Below are positions 37,656 to 45,944 of a DNA stretch of 64,000 nucleotides, piece after piece. How positions within the stretch are numbered: the stretch's first letter is position 1; each line of letters starts with the position of its first letter. The DNA is from an uncultured Roseibium sp. (lineage in GTDB: Bacteria; Pseudomonadota; Alphaproteobacteria; Rhizobiales; Stappiaceae), in contig NZ_CANMFD010000001.1 of NCBI RefSeq assembly GCF_947496995.1, positions 124,001-188,000 on the forward strand, written 5' to 3'. The notes beneath the pieces were generated by a model. The model was given only the letters and a program-made list of their open reading frames with translations, had not been told where the DNA came from and did not search any database. The translations under genes were made by a program, and so were the position numbers.

Positions 37656-37918
37656 CGCGACCCTCTGTTGGCGCAATGCAGCATGGGCACTGATTGCTGG
37701 ACCGGACACTGCCTGATACCCTTTTGTAAAATAGCGAAACCGGACCGGCTTCATCTGAAAACGTCCGGAATGCGCTGGATCAAACCGTTTTCCTGCGTGC
37801 TCGTGTATGCAGGAGACCGAATTCAGACGACCGTTCACAAGAAACGGCGGAGCCCGCGGGCACAGACGGCAGTCTGCTCTGGGAGGATGCCCGAAAGGGC
37901 AATGAGGGGAACAGGCAC

Positions 37919-39025
37919 ATGTTTATTCCGGACCCGGTCTTGCTGACGCCGATCCTTGGCGTACTTGCCGGGTGCGTTCTGGGTTTCGCCGCGCGGGTAA
38001 CCCACTTCTGCACCCTGTCGTCGCTTGAGCGCCACTGGTATGCCAGCGACAGCAGCGGCTTGCGCACCTGGGTTCTGGCTGCCGTTTGTGCCCTCATCGG
38101 CACGCAGCTGCTTGCAGCCTTCGGTCTGGCCGACCTGGAAGCATCCTTTTACCTCTCCTCCGAATTTGCCTGGACCGGTGCCATTGCCGGCGGCGTCATG
38201 TTCGGGATCGGCATGGCTCTTGTGGGAACCTGCGGGTTCGGTGCGGTTCTGCGCCTCGGTGGCGGCAGCCTGAGGGCGCTTGTTGTTCTGACCGTGATCG
38301 GACTGTCGGCGCTCGCCGCGCAGCGCGGCATTCTGGCGGTCGTGCGCGTGCCGCTGGTGGATGACCTTGCGTATTCCTTCGACTGGGCCGGAAGCCAGTC
38401 CATCGGCGATATCCTCTCGGCGCTGACCGGGCTGCGCCTGCAGGAGGCTGTCGCTGCGCTCATGGCTTTTGCCGGTCTGGCATGGATCTTCAGGTCGGCG
38501 TCCTACCGGCGCGAGTTCGGAAAGATCGCATCGGCGGTCGTCATCGGCGCGGTGATCGCATTCGGCTGGTGGGCAACGACATTCACCGCAGCCCACTCCT
38601 TCGACCCGATCCAGATCGAGGCAGGGTCCTTCGTGGTGCCGGTGGGCGACACCATTTTGCAGTTCATCACCTACACCGGAACCTGGCCCGACTACGGGGT
38701 CGGCCTGATCGTCGGAACGTTCCTCGGTGCGGTCTTCGCCGCCCTGTGGAAGCGGGATGTCCGTTGGGAGGCCTGTGACGATGCCAGGGAACTGGGGCGT
38801 CACCTTCTGGGCGGCACCCTGATGGGTATCGGCGGCGTCATGGCCATGGGCTGCACGGTCGGGCAGGGCATTACCGGCTTTTCATCCCTGGCCATTTCCG
38901 CCCCGATCGTCATGCTGTCCATGGCCTTTGGCGCAAGGCTGGGCCTGGCCTGGCTGTTCGAGGGATCGGTGCTTGCCGTTTTCCGGCGCTATGGCGACGA
39001 CACGCGCCGCTCGCCCGCCGAATAG
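37919..39025 (+). CDS. soxT: YeeE/YedE (SoxT/TsuA-like) sulfur-compound transporter
   Basis: LTPILGVLAGCVLGFAARVTHFCTLSSLERHWY; ALVGTCGFGAVLRLGGGSLRALVVL; MGIGGVMAMGCTVGQGITG. Confidence 0.88.
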   Translation: MFIPDPVLLTPILGVLAGCVLGFAARVTHFCTLSSLERHWYASDSSGLRTWVLAAVCALIGTQLLAAFGLADLEASFYLSSEFAWTGAIAGGVMFGIGMALVGTCGFGAVLRLGGGSLRALVVLTVIGLSALAAQRGILAVVRVPLVDDLAYSFDWAGSQSIGDILSALTGLRLQEAVAALMAFAGLAWIFRSASYRREFGKIASAVVIGAVIAFGWWATTFTAAHSFDPIQIEAGSFVVPVGDTILQFITYTGTWPDYGVGLIVGTFLGAVFAALWKRDVRWEACDDARELGRHLLGGTLMGIGGVMAMGCTVGQGITGFSSLAISAPIVMLSMAFGARLGLAWLFEGSVLAVFRRYGDDTRRSPAE

Positions 39026-39038
39026 CCGGCTTCCCGCA

Positions 39039-39974
39039 TCACCCCTTGACGAACCTGTAACCCTGTGCGGCTTTTTCCACCCGGCCTTCGCCCGGATGCG
39101 GAAAGTGGAAGCCGATGACCCTCGACTGATCGAGCGCGAGCCGGTCGAGAAGCATCTTGCGCGTGGCGATCCCCTGGTCCCGGTCCTGGTCGGTGCCCGA
39201 CGCCCACTCCGGTTTTTCAAAGGAAATCACGGCGTTTGAAATGGCGTCGCCGACCACGAAGACGCTCTGCGAACCCCCGTGGATCATGTAGGACATGTGA
39301 CCGGGCGTATGTCCGTGGGTGCCGACCGCCTCGACGCCCGGCAGCACCTCGTCCCCCGGAGCGATCATGGAAATCTGGTCTTTGATGGCCTCAAGCCGGG
39401 ACTGGGCGCCGACCACGAAGCTTTTCCGCTCGTCCGGCATGTTCGCCAGCGTATCGTCCGCGCGCCAGAAATCCCATTCGCCCTGCGGCACGTGGATATT
39501 CGCCTGCGGATAAAGCGGGTCGTCGAAATCGTCCAGAATGCCCCACAGGTGATCCGGGTGCGCATGGGTAAGGATCACGTCGGTGATGTCCGACGGATCG
39601 ATACCTGCGTTTTCCAGTTTGGACAGAAGCTCACCGGCGGTGGGCTGGAAATTCGGTCCGGCGCCGACGTCGAACAGGGCGAGGCGGTCGCCGCTGCGCA
39701 ACAGCGTGATGTTGCAGTCCGGCGTCAGCATGTCTGTCGCCATGCCGTGGGGCGCGAGCAGAGCCGAAATTTCCTCTTCACTCTGCTCCGGCAGAATGAA
39801 GTCCATCGGCAGGGAAAGATGGCCGTCGGAAAAGACCGTAATTTCATGATCGCCGACGCTCAGGTGTGCCTCGGCAAACGCCCGGCCGTGACCGGCGATC
39901 CCTGTTGCGGCCAGGGCGACGCCGCTCAGCAGGATCTCCCGCCTCGACATTTCAACACGCTTCAGACCGGACAT
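39039..39974 (-). CDS. soxH: MBL-fold metallohydrolase, SoxH-like
   Basis: Tat-like MSRREILLSGVALAATGIAGHG; ILTHAHPDHLWGILDDF; VEAVGTHGHTPGHMSYMIH. Confidence 0.8.
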   Translation of the reverse strand: MSGLKRVEMSRREILLSGVALAATGIAGHGRAFAEAHLSVGDHEITVFSDGHLSLPMDFILPEQSEEEISALLAPHGMATDMLTPDCNITLLRSGDRLALFDVGAGPNFQPTAGELLSKLENAGIDPSDITDVILTHAHPDHLWGILDDFDDPLYPQANIHVPQGEWDFWRADDTLANMPDERKSFVVGAQSRLEAIKDQISMIAPGDEVLPGVEAVGTHGHTPGHMSYMIHGGSQSVFVVGDAISNAVISFEKPEWASGTDQDRDQGIATRKMLLDRLALDQSRVIGFHFPHPGEGRVEKAAQGYRFVKG

Positions 39975-39988
39975 TGTTTCCTCCACAT

Positions 39989-40004
39989 ATTCAAACTTTT
40001 GAAT
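39989..40004. promoter_or_regulatory. Candidate SoxR operator upstream of soxH
   Basis: ATTCAAA-CT-TTTGAAT perfect inverted repeat, followed by TTATCTATATGTCC. Confidence 0.6.
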
Positions 40005-40332
40005 TTATCTATATGTCCCGGGAAAGGGGCAATAGTCAAACGGGAACCGCCGCTACCGGACTGCATCAAAGCGCATGCATCGCCGCACGGGCAGTTGAGG
40101 TGGCGCTCGAGATAAAAGGCAGAAGAAACAGCAGTGACAAGTAAACGTGAGCGGTTGGTGAAGTGAAATTGCCTGAATGACGGACGGATTAACTGGATGT
40201 TATTTGTAGTGATCGGCATGAAACCCAATCTCGATAGAAGCGGAGAAGGCGCATCCCGGCACAAGCCGGAAAGCAGGCTCCGCCGTCCGGGATCCCGATC
40301 CCGGTCTCATAAACACTTGAAGGAGATTGGAA

Positions 40333-40692
40333 ATGCGTACGAACCGGAAAACCCTGTTCTCTCTTCTGGCCACCGCCATGATTTCTTCCGTTGCGATCGG
40401 CAGTGCTCATGCCGACCCGAACGACCTGATCGGCGATCTCACCGGTGACAAGCCGCTTTCCCCGCGTCAGCAGAGCGGGTTCAACCAAAAAGCCCTGCAG
40501 AATGCGGCCGGCAACAGGTTGCTGATCCTTCCGGTTGAAGGCAGCTACAATGGCGAGGAGCGCCTGACAGCCCGTCAGCAGAACATCGCCAATGCCAGGA
40601 TAAACGCGAGCTCGGACGCCCGCGCGCTTCCGTTGTTGCAGTTCCAGGGCGACTGGAACGGAACCGCCAAGGCAGGTTTTCCGCATCAGTAA
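40333..40692 (+). CDS. Small secreted protein of unknown function with internal duplication
   Basis: 119 aa; signal peptide MRTNRKTLFSLLATAMISSVAIGSAHA; repeat 1 LSPRQQSGFNQKALQNAAGNRLLILPVEGSYNG, repeat 2 LTARQQNIANARINASSDARALPLLQFQGDWNG; RBS AAGGAGAT upstream, terminator downstream. Confidence 0.8.
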   Translation: MRTNRKTLFSLLATAMISSVAIGSAHADPNDLIGDLTGDKPLSPRQQSGFNQKALQNAAGNRLLILPVEGSYNGEERLTARQQNIANARINASSDARALPLLQFQGDWNGTAKAGFPHQ

Positions 40693-40712
40693 ACGCCGAT
40701 GACGGAGACTGA

Positions 40713-40748
40713 AAAGAAAGGGCCGCGCAACTTGCGCGGCCTTTCTTC
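40713..40748 (+). terminator. Rho-independent terminator after small secreted protein gene
   Basis: GGCCGCGC-AACTT-GCGCGGCC stem followed by TTTCTTCTTT and preceded by AAAGAAAG. Confidence 0.9.
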
Positions 40749-40783
40749 TTTGAGCGACGCCGACCGCGAGTGCGCTCTTAAAC

Positions 40784-40799
40784 ATTCATATTTATGAAT
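40784..40799. promoter_or_regulatory. Candidate SoxR operator upstream of second soxT
   Basis: ATTCATA-TT-TATGAAT perfect inverted repeat followed by TTTCCTATATGTCC, near-identical to the soxH-upstream element. Confidence 0.6.
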
Positions 40800-40899
40800 T
40801 TTCCTATATGTCCTTGAGGCAGGTCAAGGCGGGTTGCGGCTGAAAAGTCCAGATCGGGACGATGGAAAACCGGCTCGGACATGGACCCGGGAGGCCGAG

Positions 40900-41991
40900 A
40901 TGGATTTGACGTATCTTCTGGACCGGATACCGGAAGCGTGGCTTCTGGCGCTTGGCGGTCTGATTGTCGGCGTTGCCTTCGGCGCATTCGCGCAGCAAAG
41001 CCGGTTTTGCCTTCGCGCGGCTGCCCTGGAGTTTTCCCGCGGCGCCCCGTCCGACCGCCTGCCGGTCTGGCTGCTCGCCTTTTCTTCCGCTCTCATCGCC
41101 ACCCAGGTCCTGATGCACTTCGGTGAGGTGCAGGCGAGCGAAGCCCGTCAGCTGGCTTCGCCGCAAAGTCTGTCGGGCGCCTTGCTTGGTGGATTGATGT
41201 TCGGCGCCGGCATGGTTCTGGCGAGGGGTTGCGCCAGCCGCCTGCTCGTTCTGTCGGCAACCGGAAACCTGCGCGCGCTCCTGTCGGGACTGGTCTTCGC
41301 CGTCGTCGCCCAGGCCAGCCTGCGTGGCATCCTCAAACCCGTCAGGGAATGGTTCGCCGGGCTCTGGACGACGGTCGATATCGGCGGCAACGATCTGACC
41401 GCCCAGCTCGGCCTGACACAGGGCGTCACGCTCGCCTTTGCATTGCTCTGGTTCTTCGCCGGTCTGGTCTTTGCGTGGAAAGCCCGCAAGTCCGCCTGGC
41501 AGCTTGTCGCGGCCTGCGGCGCAGGTCTGGCGATACCGCTTGCCTGGTGGTTCACCTCGACCATGGCCCGCCAGGCATTCGACCCGGTCCAGGTGGAAGG
41601 GGTGACCTTCACCGGTCCGTCCGCGGACACGTTGATGCTCGTCCTTTCTCCACCGGGAGACCTGCTCGATTTCGATATCGGTCTGGTTCCCGGGGTTTTC
41701 CTGGGGTCGTTCCTGGCAGCCTTGCTGACGCGTGAACTGGCGCTGCAGGGGTTTGAGGGCGGAAAGTCGATGGCCCGGTATCTCACCGGAGCCACGCTGA
41801 TGGGGTTCGGCGGCATGCTGGCGGGCGGCTGCGCCGTCGGGGCCGGCATCACAGGTGCCTCGATTTTCGCCCTGACAGCCTGGATAACCCTGTCCGGGAT
41901 CTGGCTGTCCGCCGCCGTGACGGACAGGCTGATGGAAGGACGGGGGATCTCCCGTTTCGCATTCGCAGACGAGGTCGGCAATTCCAGCTGA
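40900..41991 (+). CDS. Second YeeE/YedE (SoxT-like) sulfur-compound transporter
   Basis: MDLTYLLDRIPEAWLLALGGLIVGVAFGAFAQQSRFCLRAAALEFSRG; MVLARGCASRLLVLSATGNLRAL; MLAGGCAVGAGITGASIF. Confidence 0.87.
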   Translation: MDLTYLLDRIPEAWLLALGGLIVGVAFGAFAQQSRFCLRAAALEFSRGAPSDRLPVWLLAFSSALIATQVLMHFGEVQASEARQLASPQSLSGALLGGLMFGAGMVLARGCASRLLVLSATGNLRALLSGLVFAVVAQASLRGILKPVREWFAGLWTTVDIGGNDLTAQLGLTQGVTLAFALLWFFAGLVFAWKARKSAWQLVAACGAGLAIPLAWWFTSTMARQAFDPVQVEGVTFTGPSADTLMLVLSPPGDLLDFDIGLVPGVFLGSFLAALLTRELALQGFEGGKSMARYLTGATLMGFGGMLAGGCAVGAGITGASIFALTAWITLSGIWLSAAVTDRLMEGRGISRFAFADEVGNSS

Positions 41992-42121
41992 CTCATCGCA
42001 TTTCGAGCTGCGCCGGGGACTGTTTTTCCCCAACCCGTCGTCATCGGATAAATTCCGGCTACAGCCCCGGCCCGATAAGCGCTAAACCTTGGCGACAGAC
42101 GCGGAAGGTGAAGGCGAGCGA

Positions 42122-42922
42122 ATGAAACTGGACGAAAAGCCGGCCAAGGACAGGTTCCTGATGCACGGACCGGTCACGGACGGCGGGACGATAATGACGC
42201 CGGATCGCGTCGCCTTGTGGTGGATTTTCCTCGATCAGATCACCGACAGCGACTGGGAAACCCTGGAAGCGGTCGTCAGCGAAGACGAACGCATCCGCTC
42301 GGAACGATTTCATTTCGACCGCGACAGGCAGGTCTATATCGCCGCCCATGCCATGTGCCGCGGGCTTCTCAGCTACTGCATGGGGGGAGATCCGCAAAGC
42401 TGGCGGTTCTCCGTCGAAGATCACGGCAAGCCGGAGCTGATCAGTCCTGCGGACGGTCCCCGGATGAGGGTGAACATCTCCCATACCCGTGGACTGGCCG
42501 CCGTCGCGCTGACGGTGGATCACGACATCGGCGTCGATGTGGAATGGCTGCAGCGCAATGCGGAGACGGACAAGCTGGCGCAACGCGTCTTCGCCGCGCG
42601 CGAATGCAGGACGCTTGCCGCAGCACCGCAAGCCCGCAAACTCGAGACGTTCCTGTCCTTCTGGACGCTCAAGGAAGCCTATGTGAAGGCGATCGGCAAG
42701 GGCCTGTCCCAGCCGCTGGATGCGTTTTCCTTCGATCTGGACACCTTGCGGATCGATTTCGAAGACCGGCTTGTCGACGACCCGGCGAAATGGCATTTCG
42801 AACGCTATGCGCCCGGTCCGGAACACCTGATGGCGCTCGCCATCAACCACCCGGAGCCTGCCCGGCTGACCATCGACGCAATGGCCGCACCGCTGGATTA
42901 TCTTCGCGGCGCGGGCGCCTGA
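42122..42922 (+). CDS. 4'-phosphopantetheinyl transferase (Sfp-type)
   Basis: VNISHTRGLAAVALTVDHDIGVDVEWLQRN, FWTLKEAYVKAIGKGLSQPLDAFSF. Confidence 0.92.
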   Translation: MKLDEKPAKDRFLMHGPVTDGGTIMTPDRVALWWIFLDQITDSDWETLEAVVSEDERIRSERFHFDRDRQVYIAAHAMCRGLLSYCMGGDPQSWRFSVEDHGKPELISPADGPRMRVNISHTRGLAAVALTVDHDIGVDVEWLQRNAETDKLAQRVFAARECRTLAAAPQARKLETFLSFWTLKEAYVKAIGKGLSQPLDAFSFDLDTLRIDFEDRLVDDPAKWHFERYAPGPEHLMALAINHPEPARLTIDAMAAPLDYLRGAGA

Positions 42923-42933
42923 AGCGGCAGGCG

Positions 42934-43758
42934 TTATTCCGGCAGGATATCGCGGAGATAAGACGCCATGCCCTTGCTCTGGTCCCACTGGCGCGGATAG
43001 CCGAGAGAAACTTCCTCGAAACGCGAGCCGTCGCGCCAGTCGGTGCGGCGCGTGTGCAAGTGTCCGGAAATGACGACCTTGGCGTTGAAGCGCCGGTGCC
43101 AGTCCTCCGTTCGGCGGGTGCCGCACCAGGGCGTGAAGCGTGGCGCGCGTGGAATGTGGATCAGGTCACTGCGCAAGGGATAGTGATTGACCAGGATCGT
43201 GTGCGCGCCATCGGGAATCTCCGCCAGTCGTCGTTCGGCTTCCTCGCAGCGGTTTGAACACCAGTCGTCGCAGCTGTCCCAGGGGGCGGGGTTGAGATAG
43301 AGCTCATCCGCGCAGACCGCGCCCTGCTCGCGGGCCCAGTCGACCACCTCATGACGCTCGACATGGTCGGGCCGAAAACTGTAATCGTAGAGCAGGAACA
43401 GCGGCGCGATGACATGCGGCCCGCCGGGTCCGTCCCAGGTCTCGAACGGATCTTCCGGCGTGACGATGCCGTAGTCGCGGGCGCAGTCGACAAGCGCGCG
43501 GTAGCGCGTCTCTCCGGTCAGGGCAGGGCCGCCGCCCGGTTCCGGAATGGACCACAGGTCGTGATTGCCCGGAACCCAGAAAACCTTCGCGAACTTGCCG
43601 GCAAGCGTCTCGAAGGCCAGCCGGACATGATCGAACCGCTCAGCGACATCGCCCGCAACGATCAGCCAGTCGTTCTTGAAGGCCGGCAACTCCTGCAGCG
43701 CTTCACGGTTGGCGGGGCTGGCGAGGTGAAGGTCGCTGATGGCTTTCAGTTTTGACAT
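42934..43758 (-). CDS. Metallophosphoesterase (calcineurin-like)
   Basis: MSKLKAISDLHLASPANREALQEL, LIVAGDVAERFDHV, FWVPGNHDLWSI, ILVNHYPL, VISGHLHTRRTDWRDG. Confidence 0.92.
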   Translation of the reverse strand: MSKLKAISDLHLASPANREALQELPAFKNDWLIVAGDVAERFDHVRLAFETLAGKFAKVFWVPGNHDLWSIPEPGGGPALTGETRYRALVDCARDYGIVTPEDPFETWDGPGGPHVIAPLFLLYDYSFRPDHVERHEVVDWAREQGAVCADELYLNPAPWDSCDDWCSNRCEEAERRLAEIPDGAHTILVNHYPLRSDLIHIPRAPRFTPWCGTRRTEDWHRRFNAKVVISGHLHTRRTDWRDGSRFEEVSLGYPRQWDQSKGMASYLRDILPE

Positions 43759-43932
43759 TTCTGGATGCGACTTCCTTGACCTTGGCGGACAGGCGCGAGG
43801 GGCCTGTACGGGAACGTGCCAATATAGGTATGTTTTTCCCTAGGCGAAGGGGCTGCGAACAAACAGACCGTCCTCAGGACGGGCTACCCGGGAAAAAATC
43901 TGCATGCGGCACGGCTCCGCACGGACGGGTAT

Positions 43933-43954
43933 TCCATTGAATCGATAAAATGGA
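43933..43954. promoter_or_regulatory. Inverted repeat upstream of hydroxyproline-type operon
   Basis: TCCATT-GAATCGATAA-AATGGA, 6-bp perfect arms with ATCGAT in the spacer, ~95 bp before the DHDPS-family start. Confidence 0.4.
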
Positions 43955-44049
43955 CTAACGTTCCCCGGTGCCGTAAGGCGTCAGAATTCCCGGTCCTGGA
44001 AATCGCCGCAGGGCTATGCATCGGGACCCGGATTTTCAAGGAGTAACCA

Positions 44050-45009
44050 ATGTCTGCGACTGTCTTTACCGGCTGCATGCCTGCCCTGATGACGCCCTGC
44101 GCGGCCGACCGGATGCCGGATTTCGACGCGCTGGTGAAGAAGGGGCAGGAGTTGATCGGCCTCGGCATGTCCGCAGTGGTCTATTGCGGCTCCATGGGCG
44201 ACTGGCCGCTGCTGAGCGACGCGCAGCGCATGGAAGGGGTGGAAAGGCTGGTGAAGGCCGGAGTTCCGGTGGTCGTCGGCACAGGTGCGCAGAACACCAA
44301 AGCCGCTGCCGAACATGCGGCCCACGCGGCAAGGGTCGGCGCAAGAGGCCTCATGGTCATTCCGCGGGTCTTGTCGCGCGGCAGCTCGGTTGGCGCCCAG
44401 AGGCAGCATTTCCGCGCGGTCCTTGCCGCTGCGCCGGCGCTTCCGGCGGTGATCTACAACAGCCCCTATTACGGCTTCGCCACCCGTGCCGATCTCTTCT
44501 TCGAACTGCGCGAGAATCATCCCAACCTTGTCGGCTTCAAGGAGTTCGGCGGTCCGGACGATCTGCGCTACGCGGCGGAGAACATCACCTCGAGGGATGC
44601 TAACGTCACGCTGATGGTCGGCGTCGACACGGCGGTCTTTCACGGCTTCGTCAATTGCGGCGCGACCGGCGCGATCACCGGCATCGGCAACGCCCTGCCG
44701 CGCGAAGTCCTTCATCTGGTCGCGCTTTGCAGAAAGGCGGCCGAAGGCCATCCGGAAGCCCGCCGCAGGGCACAGGAACTGGAAGAGGCGCTTGCCGTCT
44801 TGTCGAGTTTCGACGAAGGCCCGGATCTGGTGCTCTATTACAAGTATCTGATGGTGCTCAACGGTGATGACGAATACCGGCTGCACTTCATCGAAACCGA
44901 CGCACTGACGGACGCACAGCGGAACTACGCGAAAGCGCAGTACGATCTGTTCAGGACATGGTACGCGGACTGGGTCCGCGAGGGCGGAGTGATCGCCGAA
45001 TGCATGTGA
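44050..45009 (+). CDS. Dihydrodipicolinate synthase family protein (possible pyrroline-4-hydroxy-2-carboxylate deaminase)
   Basis: DHDPS/NAL fold: VVYCGSMGDWPLLSDAQRMEGVERL, PAVIYNSPYYGFATRADLF, LVGFKEFGG; overlaps 4-hydroxyproline epimerase. Confidence 0.85.
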   Translation: MSATVFTGCMPALMTPCAADRMPDFDALVKKGQELIGLGMSAVVYCGSMGDWPLLSDAQRMEGVERLVKAGVPVVVGTGAQNTKAAAEHAAHAARVGARGLMVIPRVLSRGSSVGAQRQHFRAVLAAAPALPAVIYNSPYYGFATRADLFFELRENHPNLVGFKEFGGPDDLRYAAENITSRDANVTLMVGVDTAVFHGFVNCGATGAITGIGNALPREVLHLVALCRKAAEGHPEARRRAQELEEALAVLSSFDEGPDLVLYYKYLMVLNGDDEYRLHFIETDALTDAQRNYAKAQYDLFRTWYADWVREGGVIAECM

Positions 45010-45935
45010 TCGACAGTCACACCGAAGGCGAGCCCACCCGCGTCGTCGTTACGGGCGGCCCCGATCTGGGGCCAGGGTCTCTTGCCGAAAAGGCGGCGCG
45101 GTTTGGCAAGAACCACGCTGACTTTCGAGCCTCCGTCGTGCAGGAACCGCGCGGCCACGAGGCGATGATCGGCGCCCTGCTTGTTCCGCCCTCCCGCGAG
45201 GATTGCGCCGCTGCGGTGATCTATTTCAACACCCTGCAAAACCTTGGCATGTGCGGGCATGCCACCATCGGTCTGGCGGTGACGCTGGCGCATATGGGCA
45301 GGATCAAGCCGGGACGTCACAAGTTCGAAACACCGGTCGGCATCGTGGAAGCCGATCTTCTGGACGCCAACACGGTGTCGGTGGTGAATATAGAAAGCCG
45401 CCGCCTGCACAAGGACGTGAAAGTGGAGGTCGAAGGCCATGGCCCGGTGACCGGAGACGTCGCCTGGGGCGGCAACTGGTTCTTTCTGGTCAAGGACAGC
45501 CCGATCGCCCTGCAGGCGGAGAACATCCGGCCTCTGACCGACCTGACCCTGCGCATCAGGGCGGCTCTGGAGCGGGAGGGTGTCACCGGCACCGACGGCG
45601 CCTGGATCGATCATGTCGAGCTTTTCGGTCCGCCGCAGGATCCCGCCAACAACAGCCGGAACTTCGTCCTGTGTCCGGGCGGTTCCTATGACCGCTCGCC
45701 CTGCGGCACCGGCTCGTCTGCGAAACTGGCCTGTCTGGCCGCAGATGGCCTGCTGGCGCCGGGCAGGGACTGGATCCAGGAAAGCGTCATCGGCAGCACC
45801 TACCGGCTGAGCTATCGGCCCGGCCCTCACGGCGGGGTCATTCCAACCATCACCGGGCGGGCATTCGTGACCTCCGAGGCAGAACTTCTGTTCGACCCCG
45901 CCGACCCCTATCGGACGGGCATTCAAGTGGCTTGA
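45000..45935 (+). CDS. 4-hydroxyproline 2-epimerase / proline racemase family (Cys/Cys)
   Basis: MHVIDSHTEGEPTRVVVTGGP; NLGMCGHATIGLA and DRSPCGTGSSAKLACL catalytic motifs; start overlaps upstream stop. Confidence 0.9.
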   Translation: MHVIDSHTEGEPTRVVVTGGPDLGPGSLAEKAARFGKNHADFRASVVQEPRGHEAMIGALLVPPSREDCAAAVIYFNTLQNLGMCGHATIGLAVTLAHMGRIKPGRHKFETPVGIVEADLLDANTVSVVNIESRRLHKDVKVEVEGHGPVTGDVAWGGNWFFLVKDSPIALQAENIRPLTDLTLRIRAALEREGVTGTDGAWIDHVELFGPPQDPANNSRNFVLCPGGSYDRSPCGTGSSAKLACLAADGLLAPGRDWIQESVIGSTYRLSYRPGPHGGVIPTITGRAFVTSEAELLFDPADPYRTGIQVA

Positions 45936-45944
45936 GGCAAAGGC

